A DNA stretch of 64,000 nucleotides from Roseococcus sp. SDR (GCF_019083995.1 NZ_JAHRCU010000010.1:108079-172078), one strand, 5' to 3'. Shown: positions 17,247 through 27,201, counted from the first letter of the stretch. Notes: generated from the letters alone by a model not told the origin. Made by a program: numbers and translations.

Positions 17247-18731
17247 TCAGGCCGCGCGGCGGCGCGCCAGCAGCGGCCAGAGCAGCGCGCCCAGCGTCAT
17301 CACCCAGAGCGCGATGGAGACGGGCGAGGCGACCAGCGCCATCACATCCCCATCCGAGAGCGACATGGCGCGGCGCAGATTATCCTCCAGCATGCGCCCC
17401 AGCACGAAGCCCAGGATGATGGGCACCAGCGGCACGTCGAGCTTGCGGAAGGCCCAGCCCATGATGCCGAAGCCGATGGCCAGCAGCAGGTCGAAGGCGG
17501 AATTGCTGGCGGCATAGACGCCGGCGAAGCTCAGCGCCAGCACGCCCGGATAGAGCACCCAGGCCGGCACCGTCAGCAGCCGCGCGAAGATGCCGACCAA
17601 GGGCAGGTTCAGCAGCAGCAGCATGCAATTGCCGATATACATCGACGCAATGAGGCCCCAGGCCACATCCGGCTTCTGCTCGAAGAGCAGCGGCCCCGGC
17701 GTGATGTTGTACATCAAGAGCGCACCCAGCAGCACGGCCGTCGTCCCCGAGCCCGGAATGCCGAGCGAGAGCATGGGCACGAGGTTGCCGATCTGCGCGG
17801 CATTGTCCGCCGTCTCGGGCGCGGCCACGCCGCGCATGTCGCCCTGGCCGAACTTGCCCGTGTTCTCGTTCAGCCGCTTCTCGGCGGTGTAGGAGAGGGC
17901 GCTGGCCACCGAAGCCCCCGCGCCCGGCAGCACGCCGATGACGAAGCCGATGCCGGTGGCGCGGAACATCGCCGGCAGGCAGAACAGGATTTCGCCGAAG
18001 GTCAGCCGCTGGCCATGCCCGAGCTTCGCGGCCTCGGCCCGGATGCGCGTCTCGATCAGCAGCAGGATCTCGCCGATGGCGAAGAGCCCGATGGCGAGCA
18101 CGGTGAAATCCAGGCCCCCCAGCAACTCCATCGAGCCCGCGGTGTAGCGCTCGACGCCGGTGCCGGAATCGATGCCGACCATGGCGAGCAGGATGCCGAG
18201 GCACCCCGCCGCCCAGGCCTTGGGCGCCGAACCCCCGCCGACCGCGCCGAGCAAGGAGAGCGCAAAGGCGATCAGCGCGACATAGTCGGCCGGCGAGAAG
18301 GCGACGGCGACGCGCGCGAGCGGCACCGAGAGGAAGCTCATCAGCACCACCGCGATGGTGGCGCCGACGAAGCTGCCGATCCCGGAGATGGCGAGCGCCG
18401 CTCCCCCGCGCCCCTGCTTGGCCAAGGGGTGCCCATCCAGCGTGGTCAGCACGGCCGAGGGCTCGCCCGGCATGTTGAGCAGGATCGCCGTGATCCGCCC
18501 GCCATAGCCCGAGCCGTAATAGACGGCGGCCAGCAGGATCAGAGCCGATTCCGGCGGCAGCTTGAGCGCGAGGCAGAAGGGCAGCAGCAGCGCGATGGCG
18601 TTCAGCGGCCCGATGCCCGGCAGCACGCCGATCGCGGTGCCGATGATGCAGCCGATCAGTGCGAGGAACAGGTTGGTGGGCTGGAGCGCCACGGCGAAGC
18701 CGCCACCCAGCGCGGCGAAGGTTTCCATCAT
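17247..18731 (-). CDS. tctA: Tripartite tricarboxylate transporter large permease TctA
   Basis: A 494-residue membrane protein of the TctA family: about 11-12 hydrophobic segments and the signature GTAIGVLPGIGPLNAIALLL near residue 35. SGYGGRITAILLNMPGEPSA and a second similar GVLPGAGASVASALSY motif mark the two inverted halves. It is the large membrane subunit of a secondary transporter that takes up carboxylates with a periplasmic receptor. Its start overlaps the tctB stop (ATGA), the last gene of tctC-tctB-tctA. Confidence 0.95.
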   Translation of the reverse strand: MMETFAALGGGFAVALQPTNLFLALIGCIIGTAIGVLPGIGPLNAIALLLPFCLALKLPPESALILLAAVYYGSGYGGRITAILLNMPGEPSAVLTTLDGHPLAKQGRGGAALAISGIGSFVGATIAVVLMSFLSVPLARVAVAFSPADYVALIAFALSLLGAVGGGSAPKAWAAGCLGILLAMVGIDSGTGVERYTAGSMELLGGLDFTVLAIGLFAIGEILLLIETRIRAEAAKLGHGQRLTFGEILFCLPAMFRATGIGFVIGVLPGAGASVASALSYTAEKRLNENTGKFGQGDMRGVAAPETADNAAQIGNLVPMLSLGIPGSGTTAVLLGALLMYNITPGPLLFEQKPDVAWGLIASMYIGNCMLLLLNLPLVGIFARLLTVPAWVLYPGVLALSFAGVYAASNSAFDLLLAIGFGIMGWAFRKLDVPLVPIILGFVLGRMLEDNLRRAMSLSDGDVMALVASPVSIALWVMTLGALLWPLLARRRAA

Positions 18732-19156
18732 GCGCCGAGGAATCCTTTCGGCAGGGGCAGATCCAGCACGCGGTCGAACAAGGCCCAGAGCACCGCGCTG
18801 GTGATGAGCCCCGTGCCGATGGCGGCGAGCGGACGGGCGCCGAAGAGCAGCGCCACGCCGATGGCGAGCAGGGCGGTCGCCACCAGGAAGCCCAGCGGCA
18901 CCAGCAGCAGCGCATAGGCGGCCATGACCAGCACCAGCAGCGGCGGCGCCGCCTTGCGTTCCGGCATCTCAAAGGCCGGCCCGCGCGGCACCAGCAGCAG
19001 CGCGCCGCAAAGCCCCATCAGCAGGGCGACGGTGGAGGGAAAGGCGCGCGGCCCCAGCGGGTCGGCCGCGAAGGGCACCTCGAGCGACTGCGCCGACCAG
19101 ATGGCCAGCGCGGCAAGAGCGACGAGGAAAACCCCGAGCAGCCGCCCGGCCGTCAT
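18728..19156 (-). CDS. tctB: Tripartite tricarboxylate transporter small permease TctB
   Basis: A 142-residue protein with four predicted transmembrane segments: near residues 5-20, 40-58, 72-100 and 108-128. The conserved FAADPLGPRAFPSTVALLMG region after the first segment is usual for TctB. It overlaps tctA downstream and tctC upstream by four bases each, so the three subunits are translationally coupled. The length is normal for the family. Confidence 0.9.
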   Translation of the reverse strand: MTAGRLLGVFLVALAALAIWSAQSLEVPFAADPLGPRAFPSTVALLMGLCGALLLVPRGPAFEMPERKAAPPLLVLVMAAYALLLVPLGFLVATALLAIGVALLFGARPLAAIGTGLITSAVLWALFDRVLDLPLPKGFLGA

Positions 19157-20133
19157 TGTGTCTGCGTCACCAGCCCGACCTCGCGCGCGAGCTGCCGGAA
19201 CTCGGCCGTGCGGCGCTTGGCGAGCTCGGCATATTCGGCGCCGACCAGGTTGAACTCGAACAGCCCCTGCGCGGAGCGCGCCTCGGGCCAGGCCGGATTG
19301 GCCTGCAGGCGGCGGATGGCATCCACCCAGAAGTTGTAGGCGGCGTCCGGCATCTGCGGCGGGCCGTAGAAGCCGCGCACGATGGGCCAATCCACCTCCA
19401 CGCCCTGCTCGCGCGCCGTCGGCACCTGGGCCAGCGCGCCCGGCAGGCGCTGGGCGGAGAGCACGGCCAGCAGCCGGATCTCGCCCGCCTCGAACTGGCC
19501 ACGCACCTCGGAGGCATCGCCGGGGAAGACCTGGATATGTCCGCCCAGCAGGGCCGCCATGGATTGCCCGCCGCCCTCGAAGGGCACGTAGCGCATGCGG
19601 CGGGGGTCGGCGCCGGCGGCACGGGCGATCAGCGCTGCCTTGTGCCAGTCCTGGCTGCCCACGGCGCCGCCGGCACCCATCGGCACGCTGGCGGGGTCGG
19701 CGCGGAGTGCGGCCATCAGCTCGCCCAGATTGGTGAAGCGGCTGTCGCGCCGCACCGCGATCACGCCGTAATCCGCGCCGATGGCGCCGATCCAGCGCAC
19801 GTCGTTCTCGGCGAAGCGGCCAAAGCGCCCCTGCGCCATGTTCACCCAGGAGCCGGTGGAGACGGCGACGATGACATTCGCATCCGTCCGCCGCTGCGCA
19901 TTGATGTGGTTGATGGCGACGGCGCCGATGCCGCCCGGCATGTTCTGCGTGCGGATGGGCTGCGTCACGATGCCCGTCTCGTTCAGCATGCGCGTCGTGA
20001 GCCGGCAGGTCAGGTCGAAGCCGCCGCCCGGGGCGGCGGGCGCGATGCATTCCGGGTTCTGCGGGGTAAAGCCTTGCGCCCGGGCCGCGAACGGCATGAG
20101 TGCGGTGGCGGCGAGCAGCGCGCGGCGTTGCAT
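19153..20133 (-). CDS. tctC: TctC/Bug-type periplasmic solute receptor
   Basis: A 326-residue extracytoplasmic receptor from the ATG at 20133; the longer start at 20169 would bury the signal peptide. The leader MQRRALLAATALMPFAARAQ ends at an ARAQG cleavage site. The Bug-fold pattern is visible: APAAPGGGFDLTCRL early, NMPGGIGAVAINHINAQ, and the GDASEVRGQFEAGEIRLLAV segment. One odd point is the residue-rich P-loop variant ECIAPAAPGGG, with a likely Cys in the binding domain. It supplies substrate to TctAB. Confidence 0.92.
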   Translation of the reverse strand: MQRRALLAATALMPFAARAQGFTPQNPECIAPAAPGGGFDLTCRLTTRMLNETGIVTQPIRTQNMPGGIGAVAINHINAQRRTDANVIVAVSTGSWVNMAQGRFGRFAENDVRWIGAIGADYGVIAVRRDSRFTNLGELMAALRADPASVPMGAGGAVGSQDWHKAALIARAAGADPRRMRYVPFEGGGQSMAALLGGHIQVFPGDASEVRGQFEAGEIRLLAVLSAQRLPGALAQVPTAREQGVEVDWPIVRGFYGPPQMPDAAYNFWVDAIRRLQANPAWPEARSAQGLFEFNLVGAEYAELAKRRTAEFRQLAREVGLVTQTQ

Positions 20134-20231
20134 GGAGGTCTCCCCGGTGCGGCCGCGCAACGAGTTCATGCGCGGCCTTGAGTGACTATCTGCGCTTTCC
20201 TGCGGGATTCAGCGCGGCGTTGCAAGCGCCC

Positions 20232-20654
20232 TCAGCCCGGCGCCGGCACCAGGCCGTGGCGCCGCATGATCTCCGCCAGGCGCGCCGGATCAGGCGGCCC
20301 GCCCGCATTGATGACGGCGGCCATCTCGCGGAAATACTCAGGCCCCAGCACGCCCGGCGTCAGCACGGAAAGGGCCTTGGCCGTCTCGCTGCCGCGATTG
20401 GCGAAGTGATGCACCGCACCGCGCGGGATGAAGACGCAATCGCCCGGGCGGGCGTTGATCTCCATCCCGTCCACCGTCCAGGTCATCTCGCCCGAGAGGC
20501 CATAGACCGTCTCCTCCCAGGCCTCGTGGTAATGCGGGATGGGCACGCGCGCGCCGGCGGGCACGATCAGCTCGAACATGTCGAGGCTACCGCCTGTGCT
20601 GCGCTTGTCGGCCAAGAAGCGCAGCTCCAGCCCGCCCACACGGATGATCTCCAT
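20232..20654 (-). CDS. Cupin-domain protein
   Basis: A 140-residue single cupin. Motif 1 is PIPHYHEAWEETVYGLSGEM, carrying the two His and Glu metal ligands, and motif 2 is PGDCVFIPRGAVHHF with the third His. The C-terminal ~40 residues (LGPEYFREMAAVINAGG) form a helix-rich tail. It could be a dioxygenase, isomerase or sensor; nothing in the sequence decides. It shares one base with the upstream FAD oxidoreductase gene, so the pair is probably one operon. Confidence 0.82.
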   Translation of the reverse strand: MEIIRVGGLELRFLADKRSTGGSLDMFELIVPAGARVPIPHYHEAWEETVYGLSGEMTWTVDGMEINARPGDCVFIPRGAVHHFANRGSETAKALSVLTPGVLGPEYFREMAAVINAGGPPDPARLAEIMRRHGLVPAPG

Positions 20655-21964
20655 CACGCCAGCACGCGGTCCACGCGGTCCCGCAGCCGATACCAGCCGC
20701 CGACGATGGGCAGGAACCAATCGGGATTGCCGTCATAGAAGGCGCGCGTCGGGAAATGCAGGCTGTCCAGCGCGAAGCCCTCATTGGCCGCGCCCGCGAT
20801 CTTCAACGCGGCATTGTGGCCCATCCAGCTCGCCATCGCGACCCCGCTGCCCTGGCAGCCGGCGGCGTAATGCACGCCGTCCTCGACGCCCAGATGCGGC
20901 AGGTAGTCGAAGGTGAAGGCGACATTGCCCGTCCAGGCGTGCGTGATGCGCACATCCTTCAATTCGGGCAGCACCTCCAGCATCATCGCGTAGAGCGTGG
21001 GCGCGGCCTCTTCCGGCGTGCCGGGCCCGAAGCTCGCCCGCCCGCCCCAGAGGATGCGCTTCCCGTCCGGCGAGGGACGGTAGTAGTTCAGCACGCGCTT
21101 GGTGTCGCTGATCATGTGCCGATGCGGGAAGATCCTGTTGATCCGCTCCTCGCCCAGCTCCTCGGTCGCGATGATGTAGCTGCCGATGGGCATGAGGCGC
21201 TTGGTCAGCCAGGGCATGGGCCCGCCGCGGCTATAGCCGTTGGTCGCCATCAGCACCGCATCGGCCCGCATCTCGCCGCGCGTGGTGACCAGGCGGAAGC
21301 CGCCCGCTTCCTTCACCGTCTCCGTCACCCGGACCTGGTCCACCAGATGGGCACCCAGCCGCTCGGCGGCGGCGGCCAGGCTGCGCGCATATTTGCCGGG
21401 ATGCAGGCTGCCCGCGCCCGCCGCATGCAGGCCGCCATAGTAATGATCGGTCGCGACGAAGCCGCGCACGCCGGCCTTGTCGATCATCGTGGCCGCATCG
21501 CCGCTGATCTCCTCGATCCGCGCGCGATTGCCGGCGAGTGTGGCGAGGTGCTTCGGCGTATAGGCGCCGACGAAACGGCCTGAGCGCACATAGTCGCAAT
21601 CGAGCCCCTCGCGCGCGATGAGTTCCTCGATGAAGGGGAAGCTCGCGCCGCAGGCGCGCGCGATCTCCGCCGCGCGCTCCTCGCCGAAATTCTTGGTGAG
21701 CGGCCCGCGCGCCACCTTCAGCCCGCCCGAGACCATGCCGCCATTGCGCGAGGAGGCGCCCCAGCCGATGCGCTCGGCGTCCAGCACCGTGACCTCATGG
21801 CCCAGGCGCCGCAGCGTGAGTGCGGCGGAAAGCCCCGTATAGCCGCCGCCCACGATGGCGACGCGGGAGCGTTCCGGCAGCGCATTGTCGCGCGAGGGCG
21901 GCTCGGCCGCCTCCCACCAGAAGGGCTTGGCCTGGAATCCGGGCGCGAAGATGCGGTCGTTCAT
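20654..21964 (-). CDS. DAO-family FAD-dependent amine/amino acid oxidoreductase
   Basis: A 436-residue flavoprotein of the DadA/PuuB group. The FAD motif RVAIVGGGYTGLSAALTL is at residues ~33-50, followed by ERIGWGASSRNGGMVSGG, a block typical of gamma-glutamylputrescine oxidase relatives. C-terminal GSGVAMASWMGHNAAL completes the FAD site. It likely oxidises a secondary or primary amine. It is divergent from the 22-30.7 kb transport operon, so it may work on the imported compound; this is inference from position. Confidence 0.87.
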   Translation of the reverse strand: MNDRIFAPGFQAKPFWWEAAEPPSRDNALPERSRVAIVGGGYTGLSAALTLRRLGHEVTVLDAERIGWGASSRNGGMVSGGLKVARGPLTKNFGEERAAEIARACGASFPFIEELIAREGLDCDYVRSGRFVGAYTPKHLATLAGNRARIEEISGDAATMIDKAGVRGFVATDHYYGGLHAAGAGSLHPGKYARSLAAAAERLGAHLVDQVRVTETVKEAGGFRLVTTRGEMRADAVLMATNGYSRGGPMPWLTKRLMPIGSYIIATEELGEERINRIFPHRHMISDTKRVLNYYRPSPDGKRILWGGRASFGPGTPEEAAPTLYAMMLEVLPELKDVRITHAWTGNVAFTFDYLPHLGVEDGVHYAAGCQGSGVAMASWMGHNAALKIAGAANEGFALDSLHFPTRAFYDGNPDWFLPIVGGWYRLRDRVDRVLA

Positions 21965-22114
21965 GGCGCTGCCCAAGGCTTCGGCATGTGGTGTCCTCCT
22001 TGCTGCAATCAGAGGGTTGCACGGGCGATGCACCTCGCGAAAGGGCTGCCTGTGCGGTTGACGCGATGGCAAGGCCAAGGGAGCATGAAAATCTGATCAC
22101 GAAAGAGGGCCGGG

Positions 22115-23755
22115 TTGAGCGCGGACATCATCTTCACGGGCGGCGGCGTTTTCCGCAGCCTCCACTCCGGCATGGCCGAGGCATTGGCGGTGTCCGGCGG
22201 GAAGGTGATGGCGGTCGGCAGCGCCGCCGAGATCGAGGAGCTGGCCGGGCCGGATACGCGGCGTGTGGCCCTTGATGGCCGGCTTGCGATTCCCGCCTTC
22301 CACGAAGCGCATATGCACCTGCTGCCCTTCGGGCTCGGCCTCTCCATGGTGAATCTCCGCGCCGAGGAGGTCCGCACGCTGGAGGAAGCCCGCCGCCGCC
22401 TGCGCGAGGCGGCGCAAGCCACCCCCAAGGGCCAATGGGTGATGGGCTGGGGCTATGATCACGGCGCGCTCGACATCGGCCGCCACCCGACGGTCAGCGA
22501 GCTCGACGCCGCGGTGCCCGACCACCCGCTGCTCATCATGCGGACCTGCGGCCATATGGGGGTCGCGAACAGCGCGGCCCTGCGCGCCGCCGGCATCGGC
22601 CACAACACGCCCGATCCCGAGGGCGGCGTGATCGAGCGGCGCAATGGCGCGCTCACGGGCCTGATCCAGGAACGCGCGCTCAGCCTCATCAAGGCCGCCA
22701 TGCCCGCCCCCGACGAGACGCGGATGGTGAACGCGATCGAGGCCGCGGGCCAGCGCCTGGCCTCGCTCGGCTTCGCTTCCGCCACCGACATGAATGTGGG
22801 CATGAGCGGCGGCCTCGCCGAGATCGCCGCCTTTGAACGCGCGGCGCGTGAGGGCCGTTGCCTGCAACGCATGTGGCTCGTGCTCGCCGGCAATCCCGAG
22901 GGCATCGCCGATGCCGCCTGGGAGGGCGGCCTGCGCCCCTGGAAGCCGGGCGATGACCCGCAAGCACCGCTGCGCTGGGGTGCGGTCAAGGTCTTCGCCG
23001 ATGGCAGCGCGGGCGGGCTCACCGCCGCCTTCTTCGACCCCTATCTCAAGGAAGCGGGCGGCGGCACCGGCGTCTTCACCTTCCCGACCGAGGCCATCCA
23101 CGCGCTGCTCAAGAAGTTCCATGACCAGGGCTGGCAGCTCGATATCCACGCCATCGGCGATGCCGCGATCGAGCAGGTGCTGACCGGCATGGAAGAAGCC
23201 GGCGCGACCCCCGAGCGCCGCCACCGCATCGAGCATTGCGGCTTCGTGACGCGCGACCAGCGCCGGCGGATGAAGGCGCGCGGCATCCTGCCCGTGCCGC
23301 AGCCCGTCTTCATGTACGAGTTCGGCGACCTCTACCTCCGCAATCTCGGCCGCGCGCGCGCCGAGGCCGCCTATCCGATGAAGACCTGGCTCACCGAGGG
23401 CCACCACCCCTCCGCCTCCTCCGACAGCCCCGTCTCCACCGTCGAGCCCTGGCCCAATCTCTTCACCATGGTGACCCGCCAGACCAACCGCGCGACAGTG
23501 CTTGGCGCCGACGAACGGCTGAGCATCCAGGAGGCGCTGCATTGCTACAGCTGGTGCGGCGCCTATAGCAGCTTCGCCGAGGGCGCCCGCGGCACGCTGG
23601 AGCCCGGCATGGATGCCGACATCGCCATCCTCAGCCAGGATGTGACGGCCCTCGCGCCCGAGGAATATCTGGGCGTCCGCTGCGACGTGACGCTGCGTGG
23701 CGGCATCGCGATCCATGACCGGCATGATGAACTCAGGCGGGGGGAACTCGCCTGA
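22115..23755 (+). CDS. YtcJ-like amidohydrolase
   Basis: A 546-residue metal-dependent hydrolase of the amidohydrolase-3 type. Motifs are AFHEAHMHLLPFG (HxH), CGHMGVANSAAL, DIHAIGDAAIEQVL and SSDSPVSTVEPW (catalytic Asp), as in YtcJ-like enzymes that act on N-substituted amides. The start is TTG at 22115 with AGAGGG ahead of it; no ATG lies closer in frame. The stop shares a base with the following permease gene, so it is the first gene of a seven-gene transport and hydrolysis operon. Confidence 0.87.
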   Translation: MSADIIFTGGGVFRSLHSGMAEALAVSGGKVMAVGSAAEIEELAGPDTRRVALDGRLAIPAFHEAHMHLLPFGLGLSMVNLRAEEVRTLEEARRRLREAAQATPKGQWVMGWGYDHGALDIGRHPTVSELDAAVPDHPLLIMRTCGHMGVANSAALRAAGIGHNTPDPEGGVIERRNGALTGLIQERALSLIKAAMPAPDETRMVNAIEAAGQRLASLGFASATDMNVGMSGGLAEIAAFERAAREGRCLQRMWLVLAGNPEGIADAAWEGGLRPWKPGDDPQAPLRWGAVKVFADGSAGGLTAAFFDPYLKEAGGGTGVFTFPTEAIHALLKKFHDQGWQLDIHAIGDAAIEQVLTGMEEAGATPERRHRIEHCGFVTRDQRRRMKARGILPVPQPVFMYEFGDLYLRNLGRARAEAAYPMKTWLTEGHHPSASSDSPVSTVEPWPNLFTMVTRQTNRATVLGADERLSIQEALHCYSWCGAYSSFAEGARGTLEPGMDADIAILSQDVTALAPEEYLGVRCDVTLRGGIAIHDRHDELRRGELA

Positions 23756-24696
23756 TGCTGCGCCATGCCCTCCACCGCATCGGCCTCGCCATCCCCGTGC
23801 TCTTCGGCGTTTTGCTGATCGGCTTCCTGCTCATGCAGGTCGTGCCGACCGACCCTGCCACGGTGCGCGCCGGCCCGCAGGCGACGGCCGATGTCGTCGC
23901 CGCCATCCGCACGGAGCTGGGGCTGGACGAGCCCATCTGGGTGCAGTTCGGCATCTATCTCGGCCGCCTCGCGCAGGGGGATCTCGGCGTCTCCATCATC
24001 AACAACGTGCCGGTGACGCAGGAACTGGGGGCCACCATCGGCCCGACGCTGGAGCTGATGTTCGCCTCGCTGCTCTGGTCAATCCCCACGGGCATTTTCC
24101 TCGGCACCATCGCCGCCTATTGGCGCGGCTCGCTGCTCGACAAGGCGATCATGGCGGTGAGCGTGGCCGGCGTCTCGGTGCCGGTCTTCTTCCTGGGGCT
24201 CGTGCTCATCTGGTTCGTGGGCTTCCAGTGGCAGTGGCTGCCCTTCACCGGGCGCGGCGGGCCGCTGTGGAGCATGGACGGGATCCGCGCGATCATCCTG
24301 CCCGCCGTCACGCTGGGTGGCGTCCTGGTCGGCCCCGTGGCGCGGATGACACGCACGGCCGTGGTGGACACGCTCTCGGCCGACCATGTCCGCACCGCCC
24401 GTGCCAAGGGTCTCTCCGAGCACCTCGTCGTGCTGCGCCACGCGCTGCGCAACGCGCTCATCCCGGTCGTCACCCTGATCGGCCTGCAGATCGGCTTCCT
24501 GCTGGGCGGCGCGGTGGTGACGGAGACCATCTTCTCCTGGCCCGGCGTGGGGCGGCTTGCGGTGGGTGCCATCCTTTCGGCGGATTTCCCGATGGCGCAG
24601 GGCACCATCATCGTGCTCTCCGCCGGCTTCATCCTGATCAATCTGACGGTGGACCTGCTCTACGCGGTGCTCGACCCCAGAGTGCGGCAGTCATGA
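23755..24696 (+). CDS. Peptide/nickel-type ABC transporter permease (DppB-like)
   Basis: A 313-residue permease with six transmembrane segments. The first is LAIPVLFGVLLIGFLLMQV, followed by the family segment VVPTDPATVRAG and the periplasmic loop. The EAA-type coupling motif is RTARAKGLSEHLVVLRHALR before the last two segments. It forms the channel with the next permease. The substrate class (peptide, opine, amide) cannot be read from a permease. Confidence 0.93.
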   Translation: MLRHALHRIGLAIPVLFGVLLIGFLLMQVVPTDPATVRAGPQATADVVAAIRTELGLDEPIWVQFGIYLGRLAQGDLGVSIINNVPVTQELGATIGPTLELMFASLLWSIPTGIFLGTIAAYWRGSLLDKAIMAVSVAGVSVPVFFLGLVLIWFVGFQWQWLPFTGRGGPLWSMDGIRAIILPAVTLGGVLVGPVARMTRTAVVDTLSADHVRTARAKGLSEHLVVLRHALRNALIPVVTLIGLQIGFLLGGAVVTETIFSWPGVGRLAVGAILSADFPMAQGTIIVLSAGFILINLTVDLLYAVLDPRVRQS

Positions 24697-24709
24697 GGGG
24701 GCGGCAGTC

Positions 24710-25579
24710 ATGAGCGCCACCACGGCCACCGCCACGCCCGAAGCTCCGCGTCGCCCCACGCCGCTGCGCATGCTGATGCGCGACACGGGCGGCGCCATCA
24801 GCCTCGTCTTCGTCCTGCTCATCATCGCCGCCGCCGTCCTCGCCCCCTGGCTCGCCCCGCGCGACCCGTTCGAGACGGATCTCATGGCGATCATGCAGCC
24901 GCCTTCGGCCGAATACTGGTTCGGGACGGACGGGCAGGGGCGCGACATCTTCTCCCGCATGCTCTACGGGCTGCGCATCACACTCGGCATGGGTCTCGCC
25001 TCGCTCATCGCGGGCGGCGTGATCGGCGCGCTGATCGGCTTCCTCGCCGCCTTCTACAAGCGGGTGGATGGGCTGCTCATGCGCTTCATGGACATGCTGC
25101 TGAGCTTTCCGGCCATCCTCTTCGGCCTGGCACTCGCCGCCATCTTCGGCCCGGGGCTGACCTCCGTCATCATCGCGCTCGCCATCGCGACCGTTCCGCT
25201 CATGGCGCGCATCGTGCGCAGCTCCGCCCTCGTCGTCATGGGCCTCGACTACATCGAAGCGGCGCGCGCCATCGGCATGAGCGATACGCGGCTCATCCTG
25301 CGGCACCTGGCACCCAATTGCCTCTCCGCCATCTTCGTCTTCTCCACGCTCCGGCTCGGGCAGGTGATCCTGCTGGGCTCGGCCTTGTCCTTCCTCGGCC
25401 TTGGCGCGCAGCCGCCCATGGCGGAGCTGGGGGCCATGGCGGCGCAGGGCCGCAACTTCCTCTTCATCGCGCCGCATATCAGCGTGATCCCCTCCGTCGG
25501 GATCTTCGTGATCGTGCTCGCCTTCAACCTGCTGGGGGATGCGCTGCGCGACGCGCTCGACCCCCGGCTTCGCATCTGA
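24710..25579 (+). CDS. Peptide/nickel-type ABC transporter permease (DppC-like)
   Basis: A 289-residue partner permease. The short N-terminal cytoplasmic part leads into TGGAISLVFVLLIIAAAVLA, then the DppC signature WFGTDGQGRDIFSRMLYGLR. The coupling motif is YIEAARAIGMSDTRLILRHL and the late segment LGSALSFLGLGAQPP is typical. It starts 13 bases after the DppB-like gene and is clearly its heterodimer partner. Confidence 0.93.
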   Translation: MSATTATATPEAPRRPTPLRMLMRDTGGAISLVFVLLIIAAAVLAPWLAPRDPFETDLMAIMQPPSAEYWFGTDGQGRDIFSRMLYGLRITLGMGLASLIAGGVIGALIGFLAAFYKRVDGLLMRFMDMLLSFPAILFGLALAAIFGPGLTSVIIALAIATVPLMARIVRSSALVVMGLDYIEAARAIGMSDTRLILRHLAPNCLSAIFVFSTLRLGQVILLGSALSFLGLGAQPPMAELGAMAAQGRNFLFIAPHISVIPSVGIFVIVLAFNLLGDALRDALDPRLRI

Positions 25580-25596
25580 ACAAGGGAGTGACAAGC

Positions 25597-27201
25597 ATGC
25601 GCAATCTTTGGAAGCGCGCGGCGCTGGGCGGCCTCGCCGCCCTCGGCCTCGCGGTGACGGCTGAGGCCCAGACCCAGCCACGCAACCAGATCACGATCAT
25701 GCGCGAGATCGACAGCGACCGCTACGATCCGCACCGCTCCACCGCGCTGGCGGCGGGCGAGGTGCTGACCATGCTCAGCGACACGCTGGTCAGCATGGAT
25801 TTCGACATGCGCACCATCCAGCCGGGCCTCGCGCAGCGCTGGGAGGTCTCGCCCGATGGCCTGACCTACACCTTCCACCTGCGCACCGACGTCACCTTCT
25901 GCGACGGCAAGCCCTTCACGGCCGAGGACATGGCCTTCAGCCTGAACCGCTGGATCGGCCGCACCACGCCGCGCGTGGCCTCCCCCGTCGCCTGGCGCGC
26001 CGGCAATGTGAAGGAGATCCGCGCGACGGGCCCTCACACGCTGGTCTATGAGCTGAACGAGCCCTTCGGCGAGCTGCTCTCCCAGCTCACCCTCTTCTTC
26101 GGCTCCGCCATCGATCCCGCGACGGTCGAGCGGCTCGGCGACAATTTCGGCGTGCAGGGCTTCAATGGCACGGGCCCCTATTGCTGGGGCAACTGGACGC
26201 CGCGCAACGAGATGGTGCTGACGCGCCACCCCAACTACCGCTGGGGCCCGCCCGCCCTCGAGAACCGTGGCCCCGCCCATGTCGAGCGCATCGTCTGGCG
26301 CGTGATCCCGGAGGCCGCGGCCCGCGTCGCGGCACTCCAGGCCGGCCAGGCGGATGTGACGAACTACATCCCCGAGGCCTTCTGGGACGCGATCCGCCGC
26401 GTGCCAACCGTCACCACCTCGCAGCAGCCCAACTACTTCTGGGACTTCTTCATGGGCTTCAAGGTGGACAAGCCCGTGGTGAGCGACGTCGCCATCCGCC
26501 GCGCCGTGCATCAGGCGGTCAACCGCGAGGGCCTGGTCCGCGCCGTCTGGTCCGGCCATGCGGAAGTCGCGCGCAACATCATCAACCCCCGCGCGCCGGA
26601 TTATGACGCGCAGTCGGATGCCATGGTCCCCGCCTTCGACCAGGCCGCCGCCCGCCGCACGCTGGATGAGGCCGGCTGGCGCATGGGCAGCGACGGCATC
26701 CGCGTGAAGGACGGCCAGCGCGCCACCTTCCTGCTCTATGGCATCAACACGCTGGCCAACCAGCGCTCGGGCGAGATCATCCAGCAGGCGCTGCGGCAGG
26801 TCGGCATCGAGATGCGCGTGCAGCTCTTCGACGCGACGGTCGCCTGGGGGCGGCTGGCCACGCAGGAGTTCGACGCCTTCTTCCTGAGCTACCCGTACCT
26901 CTCCGCGACGGATGCGCTGAACCTCTACTGGCCGAGCCGCAACCGGCCGACGCCGAACCGGATGAACTGGAACAACCCCGAGACCGACGCCTGGCTGGAA
27001 GGTGCGCGCCGCGCCATCGACCCGGCCGAGCGCGCGCGCCTCGCCGCCAATGTCCAGCGGCAGCTGGCCCAGGAAGCGCCCTGGCTCACGCTCGCGCGCA
27101 GCCAGATGGTGGTCTTCGCCAACCAGCGCGTCACCGGCGCCCGGGCGCATGGCCTCTACGGCATCGGCATCTACAAGGGCCTGGATCTGAGGGTGCGCTG
27201 A
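25597..27201 (+). CDS. Periplasmic substrate-binding protein, SBP family 5 (DppA-like)
   Basis: A 534-residue solute receptor from the ATG at 25597 with AAGGGAG upstream. A signal peptide ends near AVTAEAQTQP. Family-5 landmarks are WEVSPDGLTYTFHLR, DGKPFTAEDMAFSLNRW, FNGTGPYCWGNWTPRNEMVL and the C-terminal NRPTPNRMNWNNPETDAWLE. It is slightly longer than usual because of the internal loops. It delivers substrate to the two permeases; the Trp-rich pocket suggests an aromatic or bulky ligand, which is inference. Confidence 0.93.
   Translation: MRNLWKRAALGGLAALGLAVTAEAQTQPRNQITIMREIDSDRYDPHRSTALAAGEVLTMLSDTLVSMDFDMRTIQPGLAQRWEVSPDGLTYTFHLRTDVTFCDGKPFTAEDMAFSLNRWIGRTTPRVASPVAWRAGNVKEIRATGPHTLVYELNEPFGELLSQLTLFFGSAIDPATVERLGDNFGVQGFNGTGPYCWGNWTPRNEMVLTRHPNYRWGPPALENRGPAHVERIVWRVIPEAAARVAALQAGQADVTNYIPEAFWDAIRRVPTVTTSQQPNYFWDFFMGFKVDKPVVSDVAIRRAVHQAVNREGLVRAVWSGHAEVARNIINPRAPDYDAQSDAMVPAFDQAAARRTLDEAGWRMGSDGIRVKDGQRATFLLYGINTLANQRSGEIIQQALRQVGIEMRVQLFDATVAWGRLATQEFDAFFLSYPYLSATDALNLYWPSRNRPTPNRMNWNNPETDAWLEGARRAIDPAERARLAANVQRQLAQEAPWLTLARSQMVVFANQRVTGARAHGLYGIGIYKGLDLRVR

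Noticed and set aside
17199..18917. A 572-codon plus-strand open frame opposite tctA
   Set aside because: The minus strand encodes an intact transporter subunit with the expected transmembrane pattern; the plus frame is Gln/Arg/His-rich shadow coding.
22058..22086. TTGACG as a -35 for the transporter operon
   Set aside because: The hexamer at the right distance (GAGCAT) is a poor -10; the promoter is not clear enough to list.
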